From positions 4,788,001 through 4,852,000 of the forward strand of contig NZ_BNED01000005.1 in the NCBI RefSeq assembly GCF_016755875.1: 64,000 nucleotides of DNA, written 5' to 3'. Both the position numbers and the translations under genes were made by a program. Each line of letters opens with the position of its first letter. Position 1 is the first letter of the stretch. Source of the stretch: Streptomyces spororaveus. GTDB taxonomy: Bacteria; Actinomycetota; Actinomycetes; Streptomycetales; Streptomycetaceae. The notes under the pieces were generated by a model that was given only the letters and a program-made list of their open reading frames with translations, did no database searches and was not told the origin of the DNA. Below are positions 49,768-58,071 of this stretch, piece by piece.

Positions 49768-51129
49768 CTACGCCACGCGGGGGCGGGAGGTGCCCCGGTG
49801 GTGCGGGCGCGGGGCCGAGAGGACACCCCGGTAGGCCATCGTCGTGCCCATGGCCACGATCGCCGCGGCCACCGACATCCCCAGTACGCCGTTCAGCGGC
49901 AGCACGATCCCGATCGCGCCGCCCAGCACCCAGGCCACCTGGAGCAGCGTCTCCGAACGGGCGAAGGCCGAGGTCCGCACCGCCTCCGGCACGTCCCGCT
50001 GGATCATCGCGTCCAGCGACAGCTTCGCCAGCGCCTGGCAGAAGCCCGCCGTCGCGCCCAGCACGGCCATGAACAGCCCGCTGAAGAACACCGCCGCCAG
50101 AACCGCCACCGCCAGGGTCAGGCTCAGTACCGACGCGATGATGACCTCCGGCGCCCGCGCCCGCAGCCACGCGCCCGCCGCCGTCCCGCAGGCGTTGCCC
50201 ACGCCCGCCGACACGCCGACGATGCCCAGCGACACCGCCGCGCTCTGCCCCGCCAGGGGATGCTCGCGCAACAGGAACGCCAGGAAGAAGATCAGGAACC
50301 CGGACAGCGCACGCATCGAGGCGTTCGCCAGCAGCCCGCACAGCACCGCCCGGCTGACCGTCCGCAGGCCCGGCCGCTTCGAATGCGCCTCGTGCGTGGA
50401 CAGCCGCGCCCGGCGCTCGCCCTTGGCCTCGTCCACCTTGTGCGGCAGCGTGAACGCCGCGACCGTGCCCCACACGAAGATCACGCAGGCCCCGTACAGC
50501 GGCCACGGAGGCCCGATCAGGTGCAGGGCGGCACCCACCGGCGCCGCCGCGCCCGTGGCCAGCAGACCGGCCAGCGTGACCCGGGAGTTCGCCTTCACGA
50601 GTGAGAATTTCGGCGGCAGCAGCCGGGGCACCACCGCGCTGCGGACCACCCCGTACGCCTTGGACGCCACCAGCACGCCCAGCGCCGCCGGATACAGCTG
50701 AATGCCCCCCGTCGCCACCGCGCCCGACATCAGCAGCGCCAGCAGCGCGCGGGCCAGCATCGAGGCCGCCATGGCCGCCCGCCGGCCGTGCGGCAGCCGG
50801 TCCAGGAGCGGACCGATCACCGGGGCCAGCACGGTGAAGGGGGCCATCGTGATCGCCAGGTACAGGGCCACCCGGCCGCGCGCCTCGTCCGTGGGAACGG
50901 AGAAGAACACCGTCGAGGCCAGCGCCACCGTGATCATCACGTCACCGGCGCCGTTGATGGCGTGCAGCTCGATCAGCTTGCCGAGGCCCGATTCCCCGGC
51001 CCCGTGCGCGTGCGTGGCCCGCCGGATCCCGCGCGCCGGAAGGTGCAGCGCACGCCCGACAGCCCGGCCGGCCCGCCTGGCCGGTCCCGAGCCGTCGTCG
51101 GACGACCGTACGGGTGCCACACTCGACAT
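49768..51129 (-). CDS. MFS transporter
   Basis: 453 residues. Twelve membrane segments after a basic cytoplasmic N-terminus of about 60 residues (A-R-R-A-G-R-A-V-G-R-A-L-H-L). Conserved A-I-N-G-A-G-D-V-M-I-T-V-A-L-A-S-T-V-F-F and L-D-R-L-P-H-G-R-R. This is a conserved Streptomyces transporter encoded divergently from a DUF3027 gene; substrate unknown. ATG at 51129; GGTGGGG lies upstream. Confidence 0.85.
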   Translation of the reverse strand: MSSVAPVRSSDDGSGPARRAGRAVGRALHLPARGIRRATHAHGAGESGLGKLIELHAINGAGDVMITVALASTVFFSVPTDEARGRVALYLAITMAPFTVLAPVIGPLLDRLPHGRRAAMAASMLARALLALLMSGAVATGGIQLYPAALGVLVASKAYGVVRSAVVPRLLPPKFSLVKANSRVTLAGLLATGAAAPVGAALHLIGPPWPLYGACVIFVWGTVAAFTLPHKVDEAKGERRARLSTHEAHSKRPGLRTVSRAVLCGLLANASMRALSGFLIFFLAFLLREHPLAGQSAAVSLGIVGVSAGVGNACGTAAGAWLRARAPEVIIASVLSLTLAVAVLAAVFFSGLFMAVLGATAGFCQALAKLSLDAMIQRDVPEAVRTSAFARSETLLQVAWVLGGAIGIVLPLNGVLGMSVAAAIVAMGTTMAYRGVLSAPRPHHRGTSRPRVA

Positions 51130-51457
51130 AGTGCCCCACCCGGCCCCGTCCGGGCGCCTCTCGGCGCGTCGCGCACCCGGTGGCTTGTCCGCGAATCGGA
51201 CCTTGCATGTGTGCCCGGGGCGTAAGACGAGGTAGCGTGCGTAGCGCGCCACCGGCGGTTGCTCCTGGCCGCGCGCCTCTTCGTGATCCCGCAGAATGGG
51301 TTGCAGTGAGGTGCGCCCGGAGTCCGATCGGGTGCGGACGTCGACGCGGCCCTCTGGTCCGCTCCGCCCGTGCCACGTACGGACAGCACCGACGGGTCGT
51401 TGTGGACGACAGTACGGACGGCGCACACGTGAGACGGCGTAGGAGAGAACGAGACCA
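51130..51457. other. Intergenic region, nothing assigned
   Basis: 328 bp between the divergent MFS and DUF3027 genes. It must hold both promoters. I see AGGAG at 51440, far from the DUF3027 GTG, and no convincing operator, hairpin or small gene. Confidence 0.4.
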
Positions 51458-52381
51458 GTGAGTGCTGCGACGACGCGAAGCCGTACCCCGCGTACCCCCG
51501 ACCGCCTGTGCGTCGAGGCGGTAGAACTCGCCCGCGCGGCGGCCGAGGAGGCCGCCTTCCCCGGAGTGGTGGGCGCGCACGTCTCCGCCGTGGCGGAGGG
51601 CGACCGCGTCGTCACCCACTTCTTCGAGTCCAAGGAGCCCGGCTACCGCGGCTGGCGCTGGGCCGTCACCGTGACCCGCGCCTCCCGCGCGAAGAACGTC
51701 ACCCTCGACGAAACGGTGCTGCTTCCGGGCGACGACGCCCTGCTGGCCCCCGAGTGGGTGCCGTGGAGCGAGCGGCTGCGCCCCGGCGACATGGGCCCCG
51801 GCGACCTGCTGCCCACCGACGCCGAGGACCTGCGCCTGGAGCCGGGCTGGTCGGGCGAGGACACCCCGCCGCCGAACTCCGTGGTCTCCACCGAGATGGC
51901 CGAACTGGTCGAGGCCGAGGACGCCGACGTCACCGACCGCGCGGTGGTCCCCGTACGCGGCTCCATCACCTCGGTCGCCGAGGAACTCGGCATGCGCCGG
52001 GCACGCGTGCTGTCGCGGTACGGGCTGCACACCGCCGCCGACCGCTGGGACGAGTCCTTCGGCGCCAAGACCCCGATGGCGCAGGCCGCGCCCGCGTCCT
52101 GCGTCTCCTGCGGCTTCCTCGTCGCCATCGGCGGCTCGCTCGGCCAGGCCTTCGGCGTCTGCGCCAACGAGTTCAGCCCCGCCGACGGCCGCCTGGTCTC
52201 GCTGTCCTACGGCTGCGGCGGCCACTCCGAGGCCGCGGTCATGCCGGCGCCGCTGCGGCCCGCGCCGCCGGTGCTCGACTCGATGGCCTCGGACGAGTTC
52301 ACCCTGCGACCCGCCCCCGACACCGGCTCCGTCCCGGTCTCGGAGTCGGACCTGCCGGCCGCGGACCTCGGCCACTCGTAG
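51458..52381 (+). CDS. DUF3027 protein
   Basis: 307 residues. Soluble actinobacterial family of unknown function. Features: E-P-G-Y-R-G-W-R-W-A-V, E-W-V-P-W-S-E-R-L-R-P-G-D, L-S-R-Y-G-L-H-T-A-A-D-R-W. A cysteine set C-V-S-C-G-F, then V-C-A-N-E and G-C-G-G-H-S-E-A is likely a zinc site. GTG start at 51458. Followed by the NfeD-like gene, which has its own -10. Confidence 0.85.
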   Translation: MSAATTRSRTPRTPDRLCVEAVELARAAAEEAAFPGVVGAHVSAVAEGDRVVTHFFESKEPGYRGWRWAVTVTRASRAKNVTLDETVLLPGDDALLAPEWVPWSERLRPGDMGPGDLLPTDAEDLRLEPGWSGEDTPPPNSVVSTEMAELVEAEDADVTDRAVVPVRGSITSVAEELGMRRARVLSRYGLHTAADRWDESFGAKTPMAQAAPASCVSCGFLVAIGGSLGQAFGVCANEFSPADGRLVSLSYGCGGHSEAAVMPAPLRPAPPVLDSMASDEFTLRPAPDTGSVPVSESDLPAADLGHS

Positions 52382-52409
52382 GGCGCTCGTAGGGCGCTCG
52401 CGCCCGGCG

Positions 52410-52415
52410 TACCCT
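52410..52415 (+). promoter_or_regulatory. -10 box TACCCT before the NfeD-like gene (leaderless-type)
   Basis: TACCCT then exactly six bases then ATG at 52422. No ribosome-binding site. Confidence 0.45.
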
Positions 52416-52421
52416 CGACCC

Positions 52422-52658
52422 ATGGGGGACAGGGGCGCGGACACGGACACGGACATGGTGGGCATGACCGGCCGGGTGACCGGGACGGTCGGGCCGGGGC
52501 TGGTGGGCGAGGTCATCGTCCGGATCCGGGGCGGGGCGGAACACTTCCTCGCGCACCCGGTCGCCGGGACGGGCCGGCTCGCCGTCGGGACGGTGGTGAC
52601 GGTCGTCGAGCACCTGCCGCCGCGCACGGTGTACGTGATGGCCGCCTACGACAACTGA
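52422..52658 (+). CDS. NfeD-like OB-fold protein
   Basis: 78 residues: G-M-T-G-R-V-T-G-T-V-G-P-G-L-V-G-E-V-I-V, then H-P-V, L-A-V-G-T-V-V-T-V-V-E. It resembles the soluble C-terminal OB domain of NfeD proteins, with no membrane segments. NfeD and SPFH/flotillin genes are usually adjacent, as here, and act in membrane microdomain organisation. 127 bp separate it from the flotillin gene. Confidence 0.75.
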   Translation: MGDRGADTDTDMVGMTGRVTGTVGPGLVGEVIVRIRGGAEHFLAHPVAGTGRLAVGTVVTVVEHLPPRTVYVMAAYDN

Positions 52659-52785
52659 CGCCCCGTCCCACCTGTACGTATCAAGATGGCGACAAGACGC
52701 GGCCCGCATCTTCCAGCCGGGCCGCGGCAGGCGCAGACTCGGCCTCGTCGGTGCCGAACGGCACCGCGCTAAGGGGGCGTTGCCG

Positions 52786-54249
52786 ATGGCTATCGGCGTC
52801 GTGGCGGGAATCGTTCTCGCCGCAATCGTGGCTCTGATCGGCCTGTTCAAGCTCATGTGGCGGGTGGCCGAACCGAACGAGGCACTCGTCATCTCCGGCT
52901 CCACGCACAAGACCGAGGGCCTCGGGCAGGGCATGGGGTTCCGGATCGTCACCGGTCGGGGGACGCTCGTACTTCCGGGCGTGCAGGCCGTGCGCAAGCT
53001 GTCCCTGGACCTCAACGAGACCCAGCTGTCCGTGGACTGCGTCACCCACCAGGGCATCCCGCTGCGGGTGAAGGGCGTCGTCATCTTCAAGGTCGGCGAC
53101 GACCTGGTGTCGATCGCGAACGCGGCCCGCCGTTTCCTGGACCAGCAGAAGATGATGCCCGAGCGCGTGCATATCGTCTTCGCGGGCCATCTGCGCTCCA
53201 TCGTGGGCGGTCTGACGGTCGAGGACATGATCCGGGACCGGGAGAAGCTGACGGGACAGACCCGGATGGCGTGCGGTACCGAGATGGAGAAGCTCGGCCT
53301 GATCGTCGACTCGCTGCAGATCCACGAGATCGAGGACCCGACCGGCTACATCAAGAACCTGGCGATGCCGCACGCGGCGGCCGTGCAGCGGGACGCGCGG
53401 ATCGCGCAGGCCGAGGCGAACCGGCTGGCCACGGAGGCCGAGCAGGCCGCCTTCGCCCGGATGGCCGAGGCGACGCGCGACAGCGAGATCCTGCAGGCCG
53501 GATACCAGGCGGAGCGCGACAAGGCGGCGGCGACGGCCCGTCAGGCGGGCCCGCTGTCGGAGGCGGCCGCCCGCCAGGAGGTCGTCGTCCAGGAGACCCG
53601 GGTGGCGGAGCTGGAGGCGCACCGGCGCGAGCAGCAGCTGCAGGCGGACGTACGCAAGCCCGCGGACGCGGCGGCGTACGAGACCCGCACGCGGGCGGAG
53701 GCCGAGCGCGACGCGCGGATCTCGGCGGCGCAGGCGAAGGCGCGGGAGACGGAGCTCGCGGCGGCCGCCGAGGCGACGCGGGTGACGACGGCGGCGACCG
53801 CCGACGCGCAGGCCGTGGAGGCGCGGGGCATCGCGTCCGCGAAGGCCACGCGGGCGACCGGTGAGGCCGAGGCCGCGGCCACCCAGGCGCGGGGCCTCGC
53901 GGAGGCGGAGTCGGCGAAGGCCAAGGGCCTGGCCGAGGCGGAAGCGATCAAGGCGCGGGCCGCCGCGCTGGCCGAGAACCAGGAGGCGGTGGTCGCGCAG
54001 CAGCTGGCCGAGAACTGGCCGGCGATCGTGGAGGCGGGCGCCGGGGCCTTCGGGAACGTGGAGCACATGGTCCTGCTGAACGGGGCCGAGGGCATGTCGG
54101 AGATGTTCGCGAAGGCGCTCACGATGGGCGGCACGGGCCTGGGCGTGGCCCGCCAGCTCCTGGCCTCGATGGGCCAGGCCCCCGCCCCGGGAACTCCGTC
54201 CCCGGCCGCCCCACCGGTGAACGGCCGCATCCCGATCCGCGAGGAGTAA
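52786..54249 (+). CDS. SPFH/flotillin-like membrane protein
   Basis: 487 residues. One N-terminal membrane helix (IGVVAGIVLAAIVALIGLF), an SPFH/Band-7 domain (about 30-210), then a long Ala/Glu-rich coiled coil (about 205-410: repeated E-A-x-R, A-T-G-E-A-E-A-A-A-T) as in flotillins (FloT, YuaG), and a Pro-rich tail. Scaffold of membrane microdomains. ATG at 52786 follows AAGGGGGCG; a TTG two codons upstream is less likely. Repeat element D follows the stop. Confidence 0.9.
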   Translation: MAIGVVAGIVLAAIVALIGLFKLMWRVAEPNEALVISGSTHKTEGLGQGMGFRIVTGRGTLVLPGVQAVRKLSLDLNETQLSVDCVTHQGIPLRVKGVVIFKVGDDLVSIANAARRFLDQQKMMPERVHIVFAGHLRSIVGGLTVEDMIRDREKLTGQTRMACGTEMEKLGLIVDSLQIHEIEDPTGYIKNLAMPHAAAVQRDARIAQAEANRLATEAEQAAFARMAEATRDSEILQAGYQAERDKAAATARQAGPLSEAAARQEVVVQETRVAELEAHRREQQLQADVRKPADAAAYETRTRAEAERDARISAAQAKARETELAAAAEATRVTTAATADAQAVEARGIASAKATRATGEAEAAATQARGLAEAESAKAKGLAEAEAIKARAAALAENQEAVVAQQLAENWPAIVEAGAGAFGNVEHMVLLNGAEGMSEMFAKALTMGGTGLGVARQLLASMGQAPAPGTPSPAAPPVNGRIPIREE

Positions 54250-54256
54250 CCCGTCA

Positions 54257-54370
54257 ATTCAGCCCCTCCGGCGTTTGAGGAGCGGGGTCCGGGGCGGAGC
54301 CCCGGGTGCGGCTCCGCTGCCGGGGGCGCTGCCCCCGGACCCCCGCGCCTCAAACGCCGGCGAGGCTGGG
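54257..54370. repeat. Palindromic intergenic element, copy D
   Basis: Left arm cagcccctccggcgtttgag, right arm ctcaaacgccggcgaggctg, with ggggtccggggcggagcccc and its complement inside. It is close to copy A (3118-3230). It lies between the convergent flotillin and beta-propeller genes and probably terminates both. Confidence 0.82.
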
Positions 54371-54385
54371 ATGATGCGGCGCCGG

Positions 54386-55405
54386 TCAGGTGCGGCGGCG
54401 TCGCAGGAGGCGCTTGGTGCCGAAGACCAGGATCAGGCCGCCCACCAGGACGAGGGCGCCCTTGCCGAAGCTGCCCGTCGGCTGCGTCGCGGGGGACGCG
54501 CCCGCCGGGGAGCCCGGCTTCGGAGAGGCCGAGGACCCGGCCGAGGGGGCGGCGGTGACCGGGACGGCGATGACGCGGCTGCCCTCGCCCTCCGCGCCGA
54601 ACATCAGCGTCGAGCCGTCCGGCGTGTACGTCACCGACTCCGCCTGCCCCTGCCACGGCGCGTCCACCCGCTCGCCCTCGCCGACCGGCAGGCCGTCCTT
54701 CCACGGGTAGGTGCGGGCCGTGAAGTAGCCCCGCAGCGTCAGCCGGGTGCCGTCGGGCGAGAACGCCCCGTCCGTCACCCACGGCACGGCGGCGACCCGC
54801 CGGAACACGTTCGTGCCGCCCGTCGTCAGCTCCGCGGGACCCTCGTACAGGCCGCCCTTGTTCTCGTCCTTGCTCGCGATGTAGACGCGGCCCGTCACCG
54901 GATGGACCATCAGGGCCTCCGCGTTGCGCGCACCGTCCGCGTACTTCACCGTGAACTGCGCGGCCTCGACCGTGACATCACCCAGTTGCCTCGGTTCCGG
55001 GAAGCGGTAGATCCACACGTGGTCCCAGGTGCCGTTGCGGTTGTCGCCGATGTCCCCGACGTAGAGCTGCCCGTCCGGGCCGAGCGAGATCGCCTCGACG
55101 TCGCGCGGCGTGCCGATCCCCTTCAGCGTCACGCGGGCCACCGTCCGGCCCGTCGCCGAGTCCACCGCGTAGATGTACGGGCCGTCGTCGCTGTCGTTGT
55201 GCGTCCAGTACACGCCCGGGTGGATCCGGCTGGCGGCCAGGCCGCTCGACTCCTTGATCCGCGGGTCGGAGATGGTGAAGGAGGACGTGGCGGGGGACCC
55301 CGCCGCGAGGGCCGGGACCGGCGGCACGGCGAGTGCGGCGGCGGCGACGGCGGTGGTGACGGCAACGGCGGCGGACGCGGCGGCGGACGGCTTGGACAGG
55401 CGCAT
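54386..55405 (-). CDS. Secreted beta-propeller protein with C-terminal membrane anchor
   Basis: 339 residues. Signal peptide (1-35, ending A-L-A-A-G), then propeller-like repeats (D-S-A-T-G-R-T-V-A-R-V, I-S-L-G-P-D-G-Q-L-Y-V-G-D, V-H-P-V-T-G-R-V-Y-I-A-S-K, F-S-P-D-G-T-R-L, Y-T-P-D-G-S-T-L-M). It ends with a Pro/Ser/Ala linker and a TM segment (GALVLVGGLILVFG) followed by basic L-L-R-R-R-R. No LPXTG sorting motif. Function unknown. ATG at 55405 with GGGGGA next to it. Confidence 0.82.
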   Translation of the reverse strand: MRLSKPSAAASAAVAVTTAVAAAALAVPPVPALAAGSPATSSFTISDPRIKESSGLAASRIHPGVYWTHNDSDDGPYIYAVDSATGRTVARVTLKGIGTPRDVEAISLGPDGQLYVGDIGDNRNGTWDHVWIYRFPEPRQLGDVTVEAAQFTVKYADGARNAEALMVHPVTGRVYIASKDENKGGLYEGPAELTTGGTNVFRRVAAVPWVTDGAFSPDGTRLTLRGYFTARTYPWKDGLPVGEGERVDAPWQGQAESVTYTPDGSTLMFGAEGEGSRVIAVPVTAAPSAGSSASPKPGSPAGASPATQPTGSFGKGALVLVGGLILVFGTKRLLRRRRT

Positions 55406-55481
55406 TCCCCCAGCCTGCCAGTACGTGCCGCGTGTCCGGCGTCACAGGGGTTTCTGTCGCGCGATCCGCGATGATGACCGG

Positions 55482-56174
55482 ATGCGTTTCATGTTCGTCG
55501 GCGACTCCATGACCATCGGACGCGCCGGCGACTACACCTGGCGCTACCGGATGTGGCAGCACCTCAGCTCGACCTTCGGCGGTCCCTACCGGATCGTCGG
55601 TCCGCGCTGCGAGCTGTACGACACCGCCGCCGACACGCCCACCAGCCACGCCTACGCCGACCCGGGCTTTCCGGAGCGCGCCCGCCGCCATCTGGCCGGC
55701 TGGGGCGAGGGCTGGCAGCACATGGCCCCCCTCATCGGTCCCGCGGTCGACTCGACCGGGGCCGACGTCCTGCTGGTCTCCCTCGGGCTGATCGACCTCG
55801 GCTTCTACACCGACGCCGAGCAGACCGCCGCCAACGCCCGCCGGTTCATCGCCGGGGCCCGCGCCGCCCGCCCCGCCGTCCGCATGATCCTGCTGCCGGT
55901 CATCCCGAACAGCCGGGCCGAGGAGGACGCCCCCTTCGCGGCCGAGGTGGCCCGTTTCAACGAGCTCCTCGCGAAGGCCGTGGCCGACCTGACCACCGAC
56001 GCCTCGCCGATCCTGCTGGCCGCGCGCCCGGACGCGTACGACATCCACCGCGACACCTACGACGGCACCCACCCCAACGCCTCGGGCGAGCACCGGCTGG
56101 CCGGGGAGTTCGCGGCCGTCCTGCACCAGGCGTGGGGCATCGGCGGCCCCTACCGCCGCGCGGGGGAGCCGTAA
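55482..56174 (+). CDS. SGNH/GDSL-family hydrolase
   Basis: 230 residues. Block I is F-V-G-D-S-M-T-I-G (GDS serine), with a late D-G-T-H-P-N-A-S-G-E-H-R-L-A carrying the catalytic Asp and His. Block III N is less clear (S-L-G-L-I-D-L-G-F). Esterase or lipase activity on an unknown substrate. No signal peptide. ATG at 55482. Confidence 0.85.
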   Translation: MRFMFVGDSMTIGRAGDYTWRYRMWQHLSSTFGGPYRIVGPRCELYDTAADTPTSHAYADPGFPERARRHLAGWGEGWQHMAPLIGPAVDSTGADVLLVSLGLIDLGFYTDAEQTAANARRFIAGARAARPAVRMILLPVIPNSRAEEDAPFAAEVARFNELLAKAVADLTTDASPILLAARPDAYDIHRDTYDGTHPNASGEHRLAGEFAAVLHQAWGIGGPYRRAGEP

Positions 56175-56195
56175 CACGCCCTTCACGGCGGGGTC

Positions 56196-56217
56196 TTGCT
56201 TCGAGCGCACTCGAAGC
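56196..56217. promoter_or_regulatory. Palindromic MerR-type operator before the aldo/keto reductase
   Basis: GCTTCGAG-cgca-CTCGAAGC (56198-56217) is a perfect 8-bp inverted repeat. A TTGCTT -35 (56196-56201) overlaps its left end, and GGCTAGT lies just after the right end. A dyad between -35 and a distant -10 fits MerR-type activation, but the -10 match is poor and no MerR gene is nearby. Confidence 0.55.
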
Positions 56218-56233
56218 AGTTGGCTAGTGGCCC

Positions 56234-57223
56234 ATGAAGTACACGCAGCTCGGACGCACCGGCCTCAAGGTCAGCCGACTCGTTCTCGGCACCATGAACT
56301 TCGGCCCCCAGACCGGGGAGCCCGAAAGTCACTCGATCATGGACTCCGCCCTCGACGCGGGCATCAACTACTTCGACACCGCCAATGTGTACGGGTGGGG
56401 CGAGAACAAGGGCCGCACCGAGGAGATCATCGGCACCTGGTTCGCCCAGGGCGGCGACCGCCGCGAGAAGACGGTCCTCGCCACCAAGGTCTACGCCTCG
56501 ATGTCCCGCGAGGGCGAGACCTGGCCCAACTACGACCGCCTGTCGGCGCTGAACATCCGGCGCGCCGTCGACGCCAGCCTCAAGCGGCTCCAGACCGACT
56601 ACATCGACGTCTACCAGTTCCACCACGTCGACCGGCTGACCCCCTTCGAGGAGATCTGGCAGGCCGTCGAGGTCCTGGTCCAGCAGGGCAAGATCCTCTA
56701 CGCGGGCTCCTCCAACTTCCCCGGCTGGAAGATCGCCCAGGCCAACGAGACCGCCGCCCGCCAGGGACGGCTCGGACTGGTCAGTGAGCAGTGCCTCTAC
56801 AACCTCGCGGAGCGGCGCGCCGAGATGGAGGTCATCCCGGCCGCCGAGGCGTACGGGCTCGGGGTCATCCCGTGGTCCCCGCTGCACGGGGGCCTGCTGG
56901 GCGGGGTCATCAAGAAGGAGGTCCAGGGCGGCCGCCGCGCCTCCGGCCGGTCGGCGGACGCGCTGGCCAACAGCACGGTACGGGCCCAGGTGCAGGCGTA
57001 CGAGGACCTGCTGGACAAGCACGGCCTGGAGCCGGGCGAAGTCGGTCTGGCCTGGCTGCTGACGCGTCCCGGGGTCACTGGGCCGATCGTCGGGCCGCGT
57101 ACGCAGGAGCAGCTCGACTCGGCGCTGCGCGCGGTGGAGCTGGAGCTCTCGGACGAGGTCCTGGCGGGCCTGGAAGAGATCTTCCCCGGTCCGGGGGCAT
57201 CGCCGGAGGCCTTCGCCTGGTAG
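56234..57223 (+). CDS. Aldo/keto reductase
   Basis: 329 residues, NADPH-dependent (alpha/beta)8 oxidoreductase. Catalytic set: D-T-A-N-V-Y (Asp and Tyr), the Lys in L-A-T-K-V-Y and the His in Y-Q-F-H-H-V-D. The C-terminal cofactor site is G-P-I-V-G-P-R-T-Q-E-Q-L. Resembles the general YajO/Tas-like group; substrate unknown. ATG at 56234. The upstream palindrome suggests inducible expression. Confidence 0.9.
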   Translation: MKYTQLGRTGLKVSRLVLGTMNFGPQTGEPESHSIMDSALDAGINYFDTANVYGWGENKGRTEEIIGTWFAQGGDRREKTVLATKVYASMSREGETWPNYDRLSALNIRRAVDASLKRLQTDYIDVYQFHHVDRLTPFEEIWQAVEVLVQQGKILYAGSSNFPGWKIAQANETAARQGRLGLVSEQCLYNLAERRAEMEVIPAAEAYGLGVIPWSPLHGGLLGGVIKKEVQGGRRASGRSADALANSTVRAQVQAYEDLLDKHGLEPGEVGLAWLLTRPGVTGPIVGPRTQEQLDSALRAVELELSDEVLAGLEEIFPGPGASPEAFAW

Positions 57224-57244
57224 GCCGGGGCCCGGGGCGAGGGG

Positions 57245-57334
57245 CTACTGGCCGACGGCAGCCGCCACGGCCACGACGACGAACATCAGTACGAGCACAC
57301 CGGCCATGACGCGGTTTCTGGTCTTGGGATCCAC
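57245..57334 (-). CDS. 29-residue single-helix membrane peptide
   Basis: The ORF encodes a 29-residue peptide with a polar start (V-D-P-K-T-R-N-R) and one membrane helix (VMAGVLVLMFVVVAVAAAVG) ending in Gln. GTG at 57334 is preceded at exactly six bases by TAGGCT (57346-57341), a leaderless-type promoter. It lies 21 bp after the convergent aldo/keto reductase. Too short for most gene finders. Confidence 0.62.
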   Translation of the reverse strand: MDPKTRNRVMAGVLVLMFVVVAVAAAVGQ

Positions 57335-57364
57335 CCGTCGAGCCTAACGCGGCCCGCCGGCTCT

Positions 57365-57402
57365 CCCGCACGCCCCCCGGCCCGAACCGGGGGGCGTGCG
57401 GG
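57365..57402 (-). terminator. Perfect 16-bp terminator after thpR
   Basis: cccgcacgccccccgg (57365-57380) pairs exactly with 57387-57402 around a six-base loop. It begins one base beyond the thpR stop on the minus strand. Confidence 0.85.
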
Positions 57403-57403
57403 T

Positions 57404-57958
57404 TCAGCCGCGCAGCGGCCAGGCTCCGACGGTCTCGTAGCGGGGCTGCTCGCCCGGCACCCCGCTGACGGGGAGGTTGCTGCGGACCAGGCTGAGGGTG
57501 GCGACCTGCCAGGACGTGCCCTCGAAGGGGGCGAGGGCGTCCAGGTAGGGCCGCAGCGGGGTGGTGGCGCCGCGGCTGCGGGCCAGGGTGAGGTGCGGGG
57601 TGTACCGGTGGTGCTGCTCCATCGGTACGCCGGCCCGCCGGGCGGCGGCGTCGGCCCGGTCGGCGAGCATCCGCAGGGCGGCGAGCTCGCCGGCGGCGCC
57701 GACCCACAGGGCGCGCTCCCCGAAGTGGCCGCTGCCGTGCAGCCGCAGTGCGAAGGGGGCCGTGCGGTGGGCGGCCCGCTCCAGGCGGGTGTGCAGTTCC
57801 GGGAGCACCTCCTCCCGTACCTCGCCCATGAAGGCGAGGGTGAAGTGCCAGCCGGCCCGTCCGGTCCAGGTCAGCCGGTCGTCGTGGACCGCCTGCACGG
57901 CGGCGGCGAGCTCGGCGACGGCCGCCTCCGGCGGGAGGACGGCTGCGAACAGTCTCAT
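57404..57958 (-). CDS. thpR: RNA 2',3'-cyclic phosphodiesterase (2'-5' RNA ligase family)
   Basis: 184 residues of the 2H phosphoesterase fold. Two HxT motifs, W-H-F-T-L-A-F-M-G and Y-T-P-H-L-T-L-A-R, as in ThpR/LigT. Acts on 2',3'-cyclic phosphate RNA ends. ATG at 57958; a TACGCT -10 (57971-57966) lies seven bases upstream, so the mRNA is probably leaderless. Confidence 0.92.
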   Translation of the reverse strand: MRLFAAVLPPEAAVAELAAAVQAVHDDRLTWTGRAGWHFTLAFMGEVREEVLPELHTRLERAAHRTAPFALRLHGSGHFGERALWVGAAGELAALRMLADRADAAARRAGVPMEQHHRYTPHLTLARSRGATTPLRPYLDALAPFEGTSWQVATLSLVRSNLPVSGVPGEQPRYETVGAWPLRG

Positions 57959-57980
57959 GCCGGTGAGCGTAGCCGTGCGC

Positions 57981-58056
57981 GGCGCCGCTGTCGGGGGCTC
58001 CGCGCCCGACAGCGGCGCCGCAACGGCCGGCGGGGCTGGATGGCGCGGAGCCCCGG
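57981..58056. repeat. Hairpin and degenerate palindromic element (copy E)
   Basis: GGCGCCGCTGTCGGG (57981-57995) pairs perfectly with CCCGACAGCGGCGCC (58005-58019), then a remnant of the repeat right arm (gccggcggggctgga, 58026-58040). It sits between the MFS gene and thpR, both on the minus strand, and probably terminates the MarR-MFS transcript. Confidence 0.65.
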
Positions 58057-58071
58057 CAGGTCGGCTCCGGC

